NCBI RefSeq assembly: GCF_017745675.1
Contig: NZ_JAFLJM010000004.1
Span: 186,001 to 250,000, forward strand
Length of the DNA: 64,000 nt
From: Alkalihalobacillus sp. BA299
GTDB taxonomy: Bacteria > Bacillota > Bacilli > Bacillales > Bacillaceae_F
Direction of reading: 5' to 3'
Part shown: positions 7,824 through 17,295 of the stretch, piece after piece
Layout: each line of letters opens with the position of its first letter
Position numbering within the stretch: position 1 is the stretch's first letter
The notes under the pieces: generated by a model
Seen by the model: only the letters and a program-made list of their open reading frames with translations
Databases searched by the model: none
What the model was told of the DNA's origin: nothing
Program-made: the position numbers and the translations under genes

Positions 7824-9125
7824 TTACTCTTCCTCCGTATATCCTTCAGATTTTACTTGACATACTGTAAATCGTTCAAAGTTAAAATGGTCTTTCATTA
7901 TTGTTGTTAATGTATCCACGTTTATTTTTTCTAACATCGGCACGACATCGAATAGGTTCATATCATTAAACTGATAGCGAGTAAATTGGTTTGCAATGTA
8001 TTCAGGAGAATTTAGTGACCTTAAGAAAGATCCGATCTTCTTTTTCTTTGCACGTTCAACTTCTACTTCATTCAACGGATTAGAAATAAAATCCTCGACC
8101 AGTGTTTTTATTTTATCAGCTAAGCGGTCTGGATATTTCGTGTCTCCTCCAAGTATAGTAAAGCCAAATCCATATTCTGCTGAATAATCAAATGAAAACG
8201 TCTCATCGATTAACCCTGAATCATACAATTCCTGATAATTCGTAGAACTTTGACCAAACATTAAATCAAGCAAAATATTCATTCCAAGTTCATGCTCTAG
8301 CAATTCCACCCCTTGTTTTGTCGGCTTTCCTTCTTTAAATCCGACGAGGCATTTTGGTGTTTGTACACTCATCTTAATAACATGTTTCTTCTTTGCGACC
8401 TCTTCTCCTTCAGCTGGGAAGAATCGTTGAATTTGCTCTGGTTCTTTAAAAGTTTTCGCCTGCTGGTTTTCTTTTATAAGCTGTAAAATTTCATTAGGTT
8501 CAACTGGTCCAACAACAAACATCAGCATATTACTCGGGTGATAAAACGTCTCGTAGCATTGATATAATAAATCTTTCGTAATTTTTGAGATTGAAGGGAT
8601 CGTTCCAGCAATATCGATCTTCACCGGATGATGCTCATACATGTTTTCAATCACACCAAAGTACACGCGCCAATCAGGATTATCATCGTACATGTTAATT
8701 TCTTGTCCAATAATTCCTTTTTCTTTCTCAACACTTTCTTCAGTAAAATATGGATGTTGGACAAAGTTAAGTAAGGTTTCAATATTTTTGTTAACATTTG
8801 CAGTACTTGAAAACAAATAGGCAGTCCTTGTAAAACTTGTGAATGCATTTGCCTGTGCACCTTGCTTACTAAAATCTTGAAATACATCCCCATGTTCATC
8901 TTCAAACATTTTATGTTCTAAAAAGTGAGCAATTCCATCAGGGACTACGAGCGCTTCTTTTTGATCAAGTGGAATAAAATGGTTGTCAATAGAACCATAT
9001 TTAGTTGTAAATGTTGCATAGGTTTTATTAAATCCTGTTTTCGGAAGGACGTACACATCAAGACCATTATCTAATTTTTCATAGTAAAGCTTCTCTCTTA
9101 GTTGCTCAAATTGGATTTCCTTCAT
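7824..9125 (-). CDS. ymfH: M16-family peptidase YmfH (active subunit)
   Basis: A 433-residue pitrilysin-type zinc peptidase with the inverted motif HFLEH at residues 67-71 and the distal glutamate region EKEKGIIGQEINMYDD. It is the catalytically competent partner of YmfF. M16 pairs of this kind cleave a peptide or leader; in B. subtilis the cluster is linked to EF-P modification, though the peptidase substrate is not clear. The start overlaps the ymfF stop by four bases (ATGA), implying coupled translation and a paired complex. Confidence 0.92.
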   Translation of the reverse strand: MKEIQFEQLREKLYYEKLDNGLDVYVLPKTGFNKTYATFTTKYGSIDNHFIPLDQKEALVVPDGIAHFLEHKMFEDEHGDVFQDFSKQGAQANAFTSFTRTAYLFSSTANVNKNIETLLNFVQHPYFTEESVEKEKGIIGQEINMYDDNPDWRVYFGVIENMYEHHPVKIDIAGTIPSISKITKDLLYQCYETFYHPSNMLMFVVGPVEPNEILQLIKENQQAKTFKEPEQIQRFFPAEGEEVAKKKHVIKMSVQTPKCLVGFKEGKPTKQGVELLEHELGMNILLDLMFGQSSTNYQELYDSGLIDETFSFDYSAEYGFGFTILGGDTKYPDRLADKIKTLVEDFISNPLNEVEVERAKKKKIGSFLRSLNSPEYIANQFTRYQFNDMNLFDVVPMLEKINVDTLTTIMKDHFNFERFTVCQVKSEGYTEEE

Positions 9126-10411
9126 GCTGTCGCCCCCTCCTTTCCTTTTAGGAAATAGATGGTATCTAACTGAATTTGATTAGCAATTTTTACAACATCT
9201 TCTTTTGTTACACTATTAATTCCAGAGATCCAATCTTCGAGTGAACGTTCTTTATTAGCAACGACGTTGTGGTACAAGAGCTCAGCAAAGCCTCTCGCTG
9301 TATCAGCTGTTTCAAGTATCTGATTATTAATCATAGCTTTCGTTTGATCTAACTCCCCATCAGAGAATTCACCTTTTTTCATGTTTTCCATTTGTTCGTT
9401 TATTATAGAAACCGCTTTATCATAATTCTCAAACTCAATACCAGACATAACCATAATTATTCCTTTATGGCTTTCATAACGAGAAGCAGCATAATAAGCT
9501 AAACTCGCCTTTTCACGAACATTAATAAATAGCTTTGAGTGAGAAAATCCACCAAATAGCCCGTTAAAAACTTGAAGTGCATAGTACGCATCATCTTTAA
9601 ATGTTGTGTAGGTGCGATACCCCATATGGAGCTTTCCTTGCTTAACATCTTGTTCATCAAATACCGTATTGACTTCTTTAATTTCCTTTTGTGTCGTTTG
9701 TACTTCAATCCCAGAATTTGATCGTCCTTCGGGAAGTGTGAAATATTTTTGAACCGTATCTTTTACAGCATCTGTATTAATATCACCGATAATATACAAA
9801 TCCATTTTATCTTCTTTTAATAGCTGTTGATAATAAGCAAACAGATCTTGTTCAGATAAGGCATCGATCTGTTTTTCATCACCATGAACCGATAAAGCAA
9901 ACGGCTCTCCTTTACACATCTCTTCTGTAATTCTCATATTCGCATACCGCATTTTATCATCGAAGACAGATTTAATTCTCTGTTTTAATGAACGCTTTTC
10001 ACTTTCAACAATTGACGTTGCAAACTTCTCATTCTCTTGTTTTGGTTGAAGTAAAACTTCAGCTAACAGTTGAACTCCTTTTTCAAATAAAGGAGTAGAT
10101 TCTTTTAAAAACTTTTCATTCGCTATATCCATGCGAAAACCAATGACATGCTCTTCGCCCTTCTTTTGAACATCAACAGACAAACTCGCTCCGTAAAGTT
10201 CATCTAACCGATTTCTAAGCTCTTTTCTTGTTGGTGAATGAGCTGTTCCACTTTGTAATATATGTGGGATTAGTGCCCTTTTTGTAACAGTACCAGCCTG
10301 TAATGGTGCCTTTAATAGTAAAACAAGTGTGGTCGTTTTATACTTCGGTGTATTTACCATATGTAAATGTAACCCATTCAACTCACTATGAATTTCTTGA
10401 AGCTCGTTCAT
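9122..10411 (-). CDS. ymfF: M16-family peptidase-like YmfF (non-catalytic subunit)
   Basis: A 429-residue insulinase-like protein with two M16 domains. Where YmfH has HxxEH, this protein reads ALIPHILQSGTAHSPTRKEL, so the zinc ligands are absent and it is presumably the structural half of a YmfF-YmfH heterodimer. The C-terminal half keeps the substrate-binding pattern VREKASLAYYAASRYES. It overlaps ymfH by four bases and lies 45 bases after the GntR gene, which makes it the head of the EF-P modification cluster. Confidence 0.91.
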   Translation of the reverse strand: MNELQEIHSELNGLHLHMVNTPKYKTTTLVLLLKAPLQAGTVTKRALIPHILQSGTAHSPTRKELRNRLDELYGASLSVDVQKKGEEHVIGFRMDIANEKFLKESTPLFEKGVQLLAEVLLQPKQENEKFATSIVESEKRSLKQRIKSVFDDKMRYANMRITEEMCKGEPFALSVHGDEKQIDALSEQDLFAYYQQLLKEDKMDLYIIGDINTDAVKDTVQKYFTLPEGRSNSGIEVQTTQKEIKEVNTVFDEQDVKQGKLHMGYRTYTTFKDDAYYALQVFNGLFGGFSHSKLFINVREKASLAYYAASRYESHKGIIMVMSGIEFENYDKAVSIINEQMENMKKGEFSDGELDQTKAMINNQILETADTARGFAELLYHNVVANKERSLEDWISGINSVTKEDVVKIANQIQLDTIYFLKGKEGATA

Positions 10412-10456
10412 TTTATCACTCCCTGCTTGAGATTACACTCTCTACCTAGCCTTATG

Positions 10457-11182
10457 TTATGCTTTTATCCGTTTTCTTACTACTTTAAACTTAAATTTAT
10501 CCGCCCGAAAATAATTAAGCGAAAACAAAATAGGGTGATCAGTCTCGTCGTAATGCATTTGCTTTAATAATAATAATGATGTTTCTGGCTCACAGTTTAA
10601 TATGGGTGAGATCGTTTCATGATAACCAACAGGAACGATTGTTGTTACTGCGTAAGAAATATTATGACCGATACTTTCTAGAAAGTTAAAAATGGATCCA
10701 ATTTCATGAATCGAATGTTTCCCAAGTATCTCTTCTGGAATTCGGTCTAAACAGTAGACGACAGGTTCATCGTCAGCTGTTCGTACTCTTTCAATAACAA
10801 CACAGTTCTTCATTTCTTCATTACTAAACCGGTTTCTATCATCATCTGTTGCTTCCTCAACATGAGATGATAAAAATATTGTTCCAGGTGATTTCTTAGC
10901 ATTTACAATCATATCAGAAACACTATATAACTCTTCAATACCCGAAGAGAACAATGGCTTTGAATGGACAAATGTACCTACACCATGTCTTCGTAGAACT
11001 ATTCCTTCATCTTCAAGGATTCGTAGTGCCTCTCTTAATGTTGCTCTACTAATACCTAACTGCTTTGATAATTCAAATTCAGATGGTAATTTTTCACCTT
11101 CTTTAAATACTTGTTGATCTATATCATCTTTAATTCTATCTATGACTTGTAAATATAATGGACGATTATCGGATTTAATCAT
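10457..11182 (-). CDS. ymfC: GntR/HutC-family transcriptional regulator (YmfC-like)
   Basis: A winged helix-turn-helix (about residues 5-75, [20 protein letters not shown] then a GVGTFV wing) is joined to a UTRA ligand-sensing domain (about 95-240). Such proteins repress by binding DNA until a small effector binds the UTRA pocket. I start at ATG 11180-11182, eight bases from AAGGAG; a GTG three codons earlier would touch that site. It lies between spoIIIE and ymfF. In B. subtilis, transporter genes separate ymfC from ymfF, but here they are adjacent, so control of the M16/EF-P cluster is possible. The effector is unknown. Confidence 0.88.
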   Translation of the reverse strand: MIKSDNRPLYLQVIDRIKDDIDQQVFKEGEKLPSEFELSKQLGISRATLREALRILEDEGIVLRRHGVGTFVHSKPLFSSGIEELYSVSDMIVNAKKSPGTIFLSSHVEEATDDDRNRFSNEEMKNCVVIERVRTADDEPVVYCLDRIPEEILGKHSIHEIGSIFNFLESIGHNISYAVTTIVPVGYHETISPILNCEPETSLLLLKQMHYDETDHPILFSLNYFRADKFKFKVVRKRIKA

Positions 11183-11207
11183 TCTCCCCACTCCTTAACC
11201 AAAGCTA

Positions 11208-13538
11208 TTATTGTGCAGAAGCTTCTTCTGGTGATTTTGATACTAACACTTCTCGCGGTTTACTACCCTCGTACGGACCAACGATCCCTCTTGCTTCCAT
11301 TTCATCAATAAGTCTAGCTGCTCTTGTATACCCTATTCTAAATCTACGCTGAAGCATAGAAACGGATGCTGTGTTCATTTCCATTACTAACTCAACTGCC
11401 GACTGATACAATTCATCTTCTACTTCTTCAGCTACCTCTGGCTCTTCCGAAGGTGTCATTTCTTCTTGATACTGTGCTTTTTGTTGACTAATAACAAAAT
11501 CTACAATTGTTTCCACTTCATCATCGGATAAAAATGCACCTTGTACTCGAGTTGGTTTAGTTGCTCCTACCGGCAGATACAGCATATCTCCTCGCCCGAG
11601 AAGCTTCTCAGCCCCCCCACTATCAAGGATTGTTCTAGAATCAGTCTGTGAAGATACTCCAAAAGCGATCCTAGAAGGAATATTTGCTTTAATCACACCA
11701 GTAATTACATCAACAGATGGACGCTGTGTTGCTATAATCATATGAATACCTGCTGCACGTGCCATTTGCGCTAATCGAGTAATGCAATCTTCAACATCTC
11801 CAGATGCAACCATCATTAAATCCGCTAACTCATCTACAATCACAACGATATAGGGTAATAACGGCTGTTTTGCATCGCCATTATCATTTTGTTTCTTTAT
11901 TAAATCGTTATATCCTTCAATATTTCTCGTTCCAGAATGTGAAAATAAGTCATAGCGACGTTCCATTTCACTAACGACTTTTTTTAATGCTTGAGAAGCT
12001 TTTTTCGGTTCAGTGACAACGGGTGTTAGTAAATGTGGGATCCCATTATATACATTTAATTCAACCATTTTTGGATCGATCATCATTAATTTTACTTCAT
12101 GGGGCTTTGCTCTCATAAGTATGCTTGTTATAATCCCGTTAATACAAACACTTTTACCGCTACCTGTAGCACCGGCTACGAGTAGATGCGGCATCTTATT
12201 AATACCTGCTAAAACTGGTTCCCCTGAAATATCTCTACCTAAAGCAACCGAAAGTGGGTGAACTTCTTGACGATTTTTTGAAGAATCTAACACTTCTCTT
12301 AATGTAACAATAGCCACTTCTTTATTCGGGACTTCAATTCCAATAGCAGATTTTCCAGGTATAGGTGCTTCTATTCGAATATCTTTTGCGGCCAAAGCAA
12401 GTGCTAAGTCATCTGCTAAATTAACGATTTTACTAACTTTAACACCGACACTTGGATGAACTTCATATTTTGTAACAGCTGGTCCAAGGTGGACATCTGT
12501 TACTTTTGCCTTAACTCCAAAACTTTCAAGCGTCTGCTCTAATTTCTTTGCATTTGCAGAAATTTGTCTCTTTTCCATATGTTGACCATTATTATTCGGT
12601 AAATGAAGTAATTCTAAACTCGGTAATTGATAATGTTCATTCGCCATTTCCGTCATAATTAACGGTTGTTGTGGAATTTGATCTGATTTTTCATTTTTCT
12701 TTTCTTTTACTTCTATTTGTGTTCTCACTTCATTTGATAAAGGTAAAGTTAAATCTGGTTCTTCTTTCCGGTCATAAGATTGACTTGTAAAATCATGAAT
12801 GACAGGCTCTGAAGGAGCTGCAATCTGTCCATCATTTTCTTCTACCTTTTGTTCGTTTTTCTCTTTTTGTCTTTCACGTCGCTCAGCTAATTTTCCTATA
12901 AATTCTTTTTTCCAACTTTGAAATAGTCCTAGAAAGAATCGAAAGACAGCTCCACTCATGTGCTTTCCGAGGTTAAGGATACGATTAATTATTTCTGAAA
13001 GTGATTGATTCGTAATTAACAATATAGCTACAATCATACAACAAAATGAAATTAAATACGTTCCCGGTGCATCAAACAAAAAGTGAGTAGCAGCATAACC
13101 AAGTGCACCTACCATTCCACCACCTAGATCATTAACTGGGGCTGCTTGTTGAACTTGCATCCAAAATAATTCCCATGTATTTCGTAATACTGAAGGGTCT
13201 TCAAACCCTTCTTTACTGGCCAATACTTCAAATAAACGCACATGGCTTAATAAAATAAATGAAAATAAAAGTAAATATAGTCCTGCTAATCTTCTTGTCC
13301 AAAATGAAGGTACTTTTCTCTTAATAATAATATAAAGTGAAAAAATAAATAGACTAATCGTCAGAACGACATGCCATTCACCTATAAAAAAGCGAAATAG
13401 ATATACGAATACATCACCGACACTGCCTAACCTTGCAAAAGTAATTATTGACAAAATAAATAAGGATAAACCTATGAGTTCATACGTTAATTGCATTTTC
13501 CACTCTGTTTTTTTCTTTTTTCTTTTTTTAGACATCAT
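11208..13538 (-). CDS. spoIIIE: DNA translocase SpoIIIE (FtsK family)
   Basis: SpoIIIE pumps the chromosome through the sporulation septum into the forespore. The 776 residues comprise a basic start, four transmembrane helices (first 180 or so residues), a charged linker, the alpha/beta motor with Walker A GATGSGKS (456-463) and Walker B VIVDELAD (566-573), and the gamma winged-helix domain at the C-terminus (about 705-760) that reads oriented DNA sequences. Two adjacent ATG codons can serve as start. The gene is separated from ylzJ by a terminator and so should have its own promoter within 13539-13654. Confidence 0.96.
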   Translation of the reverse strand: MMSKKRKKKKTEWKMQLTYELIGLSLFILSIITFARLGSVGDVFVYLFRFFIGEWHVVLTISLFIFSLYIIIKRKVPSFWTRRLAGLYLLLFSFILLSHVRLFEVLASKEGFEDPSVLRNTWELFWMQVQQAAPVNDLGGGMVGALGYAATHFLFDAPGTYLISFCCMIVAILLITNQSLSEIINRILNLGKHMSGAVFRFFLGLFQSWKKEFIGKLAERRERQKEKNEQKVEENDGQIAAPSEPVIHDFTSQSYDRKEEPDLTLPLSNEVRTQIEVKEKKNEKSDQIPQQPLIMTEMANEHYQLPSLELLHLPNNNGQHMEKRQISANAKKLEQTLESFGVKAKVTDVHLGPAVTKYEVHPSVGVKVSKIVNLADDLALALAAKDIRIEAPIPGKSAIGIEVPNKEVAIVTLREVLDSSKNRQEVHPLSVALGRDISGEPVLAGINKMPHLLVAGATGSGKSVCINGIITSILMRAKPHEVKLMMIDPKMVELNVYNGIPHLLTPVVTEPKKASQALKKVVSEMERRYDLFSHSGTRNIEGYNDLIKKQNDNGDAKQPLLPYIVVIVDELADLMMVASGDVEDCITRLAQMARAAGIHMIIATQRPSVDVITGVIKANIPSRIAFGVSSQTDSRTILDSGGAEKLLGRGDMLYLPVGATKPTRVQGAFLSDDEVETIVDFVISQQKAQYQEEMTPSEEPEVAEEVEDELYQSAVELVMEMNTASVSMLQRRFRIGYTRAARLIDEMEARGIVGPYEGSKPREVLVSKSPEEASAQ

Positions 13539-13654
13539 TTCACCCTCTATAGCGACTTATTATATGAAATTACACTGGTGCTTGTCTCATGAAGTGAAAG
13601 TTGTTTTATAAATTCACTTTCCTCAAAAAACTACTGCAAATCTTTTCCTTAAGA

Positions 13655-13682
13655 GAAGAAAAGCAGCCAAATTTGGCTGCTT
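13655..13682 (-). terminator. intrinsic terminator after ylzJ
   Basis: A perfect palindrome AAGCAGCCAAATTTGGCTGCTT (13661-13682), followed on the minus strand by TTCTTCTCTT. It ends the tepA-ylzJ unit ahead of spoIIIE. Confidence 0.8.
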
Positions 13683-13734
13683 CAACCAAGTTGTGTACTA
13701 AGATTATAACATAATACAAAACTTGTCTACATAA

Positions 13735-13956
13735 TTAAAGTTGTGGTTTTCCCATAATAACTCGCCCTGGTGTATAGTTTTCGTTTAAATAATGGTGAGG
13801 ATTACTACTAATAAGTCTAATGACTTTATATTGTGACTGGCCGATATCTTCTACGACTAATAGTCCTCCTTCCACCGGTATTGTTTGTTGGTTTGCAAAG
13901 CTACTTTCATCTTGCGGAAATATCATTTCTTCAGGGAGCATTGTATACAATATCAT
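13735..13956 (-). CDS. ylzJ: YlzJ-like small protein
   Basis: A 73-residue protein beginning [15 protein letters not shown], as in the YlzJ family, which is found directly downstream of tepA in Bacilli. It is predicted to be soluble and mostly beta. Function is unknown. It overlaps the tepA stop by four bases (ATGA), so translation is coupled, and is followed by an intrinsic terminator. Confidence 0.88.
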   Translation of the reverse strand: MILYTMLPEEMIFPQDESSFANQQTIPVEGGLLVVEDIGQSQYKVIRLISSNPHHYLNENYTPGRVIMGKPQL

Positions 13957-14705
13957 TGGACGATTTCACCACCGTCTGTATGTTCAGATCGACGTTCATC
14001 AATTAATGCATTTAATTTCTTTAATGCCTGACCTATTCCGCCTACTTCATTAATAAGCCCATATTCTACAGCGTCTGTTCCAACAACATTTGTACCAATA
14101 TCTCGAGTTAAGTTACCTTTTGAAAACATAAGCTCTTTAAATTTCTCTTCATCAATAGTTGAATGTTTTGTCACAAAGCGAATAACCCGTTCCTGCATTT
14201 TATCTAAATATTCAAAGGTTTGCGGTACACCTATTACAAGACCTGTCAATCGAACTGGATGAATCGTCATTGTCGCCGTTTCTGCAATATAACTATAATC
14301 AGAGGCTGTTGCAATCGGTACCCCAATGGAATGCCCTCCACCTAATACTAGTGTTACGGTCGGCTTGGACATCGAAGCAATCATTTCTGAAATAGCTAAT
14401 CCTGCTTCTACATCACCGCCGACAGTATTCAAAATAATGAGTAGTCCTTCAATTTTTGCATTTTGCTCTGCTGCAACAAGCTGAGGAATAATGTGTTCAT
14501 ATTTTGTAGTCTTATTTTGTGGTGGTAACTGCATATGTCCTTCAATTTGACCGACAATTGTTATGCAATGTATGTTTGAAGCATCCATATCAGGAACATT
14601 CGTTTGACCTAATTCTTGAATTTTATTAACAATACTCGACTTCGGATCAACAGCAGGCTTTTCATCACCTTGTGACTGTTGTTGGGTTTCGTTCGTTTCA
14701 GTCAT
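13953..14705 (-). CDS. tepA: translocation-enhancing protein TepA (ClpP-fold)
   Basis: TepA is a ClpP/crotonase-fold protein reported to aid preprotein translocation in B. subtilis, and related to proteins that degrade spore small acid-soluble proteins. In this 250-residue copy the ClpP-like core runs from about residue 45 to 225, with [20 protein letters not shown] (candidate serine) and MTIHPVR (candidate histidine). The N-terminal 25 residues are polar and glutamine-rich, with no signal peptide. A GGAGG site precedes the ATG. It is followed by ylzJ with overlap. Confidence 0.92.
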   Translation of the reverse strand: MTETNETQQQSQGDEKPAVDPKSSIVNKIQELGQTNVPDMDASNIHCITIVGQIEGHMQLPPQNKTTKYEHIIPQLVAAEQNAKIEGLLIILNTVGGDVEAGLAISEMIASMSKPTVTLVLGGGHSIGVPIATASDYSYIAETATMTIHPVRLTGLVIGVPQTFEYLDKMQERVIRFVTKHSTIDEEKFKELMFSKGNLTRDIGTNVVGTDAVEYGLINEVGGIGQALKKLNALIDERRSEHTDGGEIVQ

Positions 14706-14797
14706 ATTTTCGTCCTCCTTTATATGTAACTAATGTTAGTATGTCGTGATCCTCACGAATAATTCCCATTAGAAAATCATAATGAAGGATAAATTCC

Positions 14798-14923
14798 TTA
14801 TAAGAAAAGCGGAAGGTGTCTGCTTATCGGCGACAAGCGCTGGCCAGCAATTAGTGTCTTGACTTTTGGACACGTTTGATGGACCGAAGCGACCTCGAGC
14901 CGATGACACCTGCAGCTAGACAT
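14798..14923. repeat. dispersed stem-conserving repeat, copy 1
   Basis: It begins TTATAAGAAAAGCGGAAG and ends GCTAGACATC, both shared with a second copy at 22365-22520. The inner stem bases differ between copies (here AGGTGTC pairs with GACACCT) while pairing is kept. It lies in the 472-base gap between tepA and rnjB, immediately before another palindromic element. I found no coding sequence in it. Confidence 0.7.
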
Positions 14924-14948
14924 CATCTGAAAAATTATACTTTTTTTC

Positions 14949-15149
14949 TTATAAAAAGGCTGTTTTCGTAAACTTTGTTGCTTTTGGACCGTTTTTTTGA
15001 AAATAAAATAGCCTTTTCAAGACAAATTCATTTGTCTGATCGGCTATTTTATTTTCAAAACCTTCACGCTATGCGTGAAGAGCCAAGCATCCGCTTGGCT
15101 TACGGTCCAAAAGCTAAAAGCAACAATCTTTGAGAAAAGAGCCTATAAA
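14949..15149. repeat. 201-bp multi-branched palindromic element (MITE-like)
   Basis: The outer arms TTATAaaaaGGCT... and ...AGCCTATAA are an imperfect inverted repeat that continues inward as TTGTTGCTTTTGGACCG and CGGTCCAAAAGctaaaAGCAACAA. Inside lie three hairpins: a perfect 18-base-pair stem (14996-15013 with 15042-15059) capped by a second stem (15020-15037); CTTCACGC/GCGTGAAG (15062-15080); and AGCCAAGC/GCTTGGCT (15081-15100). It encodes no protein. It looks like a non-autonomous mobile element or a structured RNA. Confidence 0.75.
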
Positions 15150-15173
15150 AAAGAAGCGGATCCTCCGCTTCTT
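15146..15173 (-). terminator. intrinsic terminator after rnjB
   Basis: A 10-base-pair stem AAGAAGCGGA/TCCGCTTCTT with a 3-base loop (15151-15173), followed on the minus strand by a T run. It starts five bases after the rnjB stop and abuts the 201-bp palindromic element. Confidence 0.88.
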
Positions 15174-15177
15174 CCTT

Positions 15178-16845
15178 TTATACTTCCATAATGATCGGCA
15201 AAATCATTGGTCTACGTTTCGTTTTTTCAAATAAATAACGACTTAACACTTCTCTAATATTGCTTTTTAGTGACGACCACTCGTTTACATTTTCAGTAAC
15301 ACATTTTATTAAGGTTTGTTGCACCATGTTAGTTGCTTCTTCAAGAAGCTTCTCTGATTCTCTAACATATACAAACCCTCTTGAAATAATGTCAGGACCT
15401 GAAATAATTTCCCCGTTTACTTTATTTAACGTAACAACAACAACTAGTATTCCATCCTTTGAAAGTAAGCGACGGTCTCTAAGTACGATATTCCCAACAT
15501 CTCCAATACCTAATCCATCGATTAACACATTTCCAGAAGGAACTTTACCAGCTTTTCTTCCTGTACCATTGTGAAATTCAACTACTTCACCTTTTTCAAT
15601 AAGGAAAATGTTCCCGCTATTCATACCTACTTCTAATGCGAGATCACGATGGGCAATTTGCATTCGAAATTCGCCGTGAATAGGTATAAAGTATTTTGGT
15701 TTCATGAGGTTGAGCATTAACTTCAACTCTTCTGCACTCCCATGTCCAGAAGCATGTACTTTTGTATGTCCGTATACCACTTCAGCTCCAATTCGATAAA
15801 GTTGATCAATAATCTTGGACACTGATTTTTCATTACCTGGAATTGGTGAAGCTGCAATCATAACTGTATCCTCACTAGAAAGAGTAATTTGTCGATGAGC
15901 TCCTTTTGCCATTCGAGTAAGTGCACTCATAGGCTCACCTTGGCTCCCTGTAGTAATGATTGCCACTTGTTCAGGACGATACTTTTTTACTTCGTCTATC
16001 TCAATAAAAAGATCATCTGGAGCGTTTAAATATCCTATATCATTGGCTATCCCGATTACTTTCTCCATACTTTTACCAACAATCGCTACTTTTCGGTTTG
16101 CTTTGGCAGCTGCTTGAACGACTTGTTGAATTCTATGCACGTTTGATGCAAATGTTGTGACAATAATTCTGTTCATTGTATTTTGAAAAACATCTGCAAT
16201 TCCTTGTCCGACAACAGTTTCTGAAAGAGTATGTCCAGGCCGTTCAGCATTTGTACTATCGGATAACAAACAAAGCACACCTTGATTACCAACTGCAGCC
16301 ATTTTACCAATTTCTGCATGCTTCCCATCAACAGGTGTTTGATCGAACTTAAAATCTCCTGTGTGTACGATTGCTCCATAGTTTGTTTGTATGATAACTC
16401 CTACTGAATCTGGGATGCTGTGATTAGTTCTAAAAAAAGATACCGGTGTTGAGCCGACCTTTATTTCTGAATTACTATCGATTAACTTAAGTGTAGTTGA
16501 AGTATATATTCCAGCTTCACGAAGTTTCGCCTCTACTAATCCAAGTGTTAATTTCGTTCCATGCACGGGTACTTTTAACTTTTGTAAAATATATGGCAAT
16601 CCACCAATATGATCTTCATGACCATGAGTTAGAATAATGGCACGGACACGGTCAGCGTTTTCAACTAGGTAGGAGATATCCGGGATGACAATATCGACAC
16701 CCAACATATCATCATCTGGAAACATTAAACCAGAGTCAATAACGATAATATCGTCATCCACTTCCACCACGTACATATTTTTGCCTATTTCGCCGACTCC
16801 CCCTAAGGCAAAAACTCGTATCTTTTCTGTATTTACTTTTGACAA
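15178..16845 (-). CDS. rnjB: ribonuclease J2
   Basis: RNase J2 pairs with RNase J1 in 5'-end-dependent mRNA decay and processing. It has a metallo-beta-lactamase core with HGHEDH (74-79), a beta-CASP insertion (about 205-365) and a C-terminal domain. Further motifs include SDSTNAERPGHT and the HGEFRM and SGHGS histidine segments. The length (555 residues) matches RNase J2, and the position between dapA and tepA matches B. subtilis rnjB. The start is TTG at 16843-16845, eight bases from GGAGG. A 442-base gap upstream carries a folded element that may be a regulatory leader. Confidence 0.94.
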   Translation of the reverse strand: MSKVNTEKIRVFALGGVGEIGKNMYVVEVDDDIIVIDSGLMFPDDDMLGVDIVIPDISYLVENADRVRAIILTHGHEDHIGGLPYILQKLKVPVHGTKLTLGLVEAKLREAGIYTSTTLKLIDSNSEIKVGSTPVSFFRTNHSIPDSVGVIIQTNYGAIVHTGDFKFDQTPVDGKHAEIGKMAAVGNQGVLCLLSDSTNAERPGHTLSETVVGQGIADVFQNTMNRIIVTTFASNVHRIQQVVQAAAKANRKVAIVGKSMEKVIGIANDIGYLNAPDDLFIEIDEVKKYRPEQVAIITTGSQGEPMSALTRMAKGAHRQITLSSEDTVMIAASPIPGNEKSVSKIIDQLYRIGAEVVYGHTKVHASGHGSAEELKLMLNLMKPKYFIPIHGEFRMQIAHRDLALEVGMNSGNIFLIEKGEVVEFHNGTGRKAGKVPSGNVLIDGLGIGDVGNIVLRDRRLLSKDGILVVVVTLNKVNGEIISGPDIISRGFVYVRESEKLLEEATNMVQQTLIKCVTENVNEWSSLKSNIREVLSRYLFEKTKRRPMILPIIMEV

Positions 16846-16992
16846 TTCACGTTCCTCCTAAATGCTACAATGAAATAAATTAAATGATACAAATACACTG
16901 ACTAACTCAACAAAATTTGATACTTTTTTCTACCTTACTGCAATGATAACTCGTCGTAGACTCGGCAGATTTCCCTTTTATTAGACACTAAA

Positions 16993-17059
16993 TAGACTAT
17001 AGGGAAACAGCGTGTCCCTATATGCATTCAGCATCTCTATTTGTAGAGGTAGTCTTTTT
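16993..17059. other. cloverleaf-like folded element in the rnjB-dapA gap
   Basis: An outer stem AGACTA/TAGTCT (16993-16998 with 17049-17054) encloses three consecutive hairpins: TAGGGA/TCCCTA (16999-17019), ATGC/GCAT (17021-17033) and CTCTA/TAGAG (17034-17047). On the plus strand it is followed by five extra T residues, like a terminator. On the minus strand it would lie in the rnjB leader. It is not a tRNA: arm and loop sizes are wrong and no T-loop motif is present. Confidence 0.45.
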
Positions 17060-17101
17060 TCTATGCTTTTTAGTGAATTAAACTAATTAACCTGCAATGC
17101 T

Positions 17102-17179
17102 TTCATACATGTCCATTTCTTAGTGTCCTATAAATTATTGGCGTGCCATCTGCCATAAATACGGTTATTCCATTTGCCA
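17102..17179 (-). CDS. possible 25-residue small ORF upstream of rnjB
   Basis: An ATG-to-TGA frame encodes MANGITVFMADGTPIIYRTL plus five more residues (RNGHV), with an in-frame stop two codons before the ATG. The composition looks protein-like, but the ribosome-binding site is poor (GGGT about 8 bases upstream) and a frame this short can arise by chance. It could be a leader peptide, a gene remnant or noise. I do not recognise it. Confidence 0.2.
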
Positions 17180-17210
17180 TTAAAATTTACCCGAACTACT
17201 CACTTGTTTG

Positions 17211-17240
17211 TAGTATAACTTAAACATCAATTAGAAAACA
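17211..17240 (-). promoter_or_regulatory. candidate sigma-A promoter of rnjB
   Basis: TTGTTT (17235-17240), an 18-base spacer and TATACT (17211-17216) on the minus strand. It lies between the dapA terminator and rnjB and would give a leader of about 360 bases that includes the cloverleaf-like element. The -35 hexamer is weak. Confidence 0.35.
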
Positions 17241-17264
17241 AGATGTATCTAGAAAAATTGGTAT

Positions 17265-17295
17265 AATAAAACAGCTGAACCAATGGTTCAGCTGT
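17265..17295 (-). terminator. intrinsic terminator overlapping the end of dapA
   Basis: An 11-base-pair stem ACAGCTGAACC/GGTTCAGCTGT with a 3-base loop (17271-17295), then TTTTAT on the minus strand. The stem overlaps the last codons and stop of dapA (TGA at 17288-17290). It closes the asd-dapG-dapA unit. Confidence 0.85.

Noticed and set aside
9122-10411. ymfF as a damaged M16 peptidase pseudogene
   Set aside because: The missing HxxEH is normal for the non-catalytic partner in M16 heterodimers; the frame is full length and overlaps an intact ymfH.
16993-17054. cloverleaf fold considered as a tRNA gene
   Set aside because: The outer stem is 6 base pairs, no arm has a 7-base anticodon loop, no TTCRA T-loop motif or CCA-ready acceptor; 62 bases is too short.
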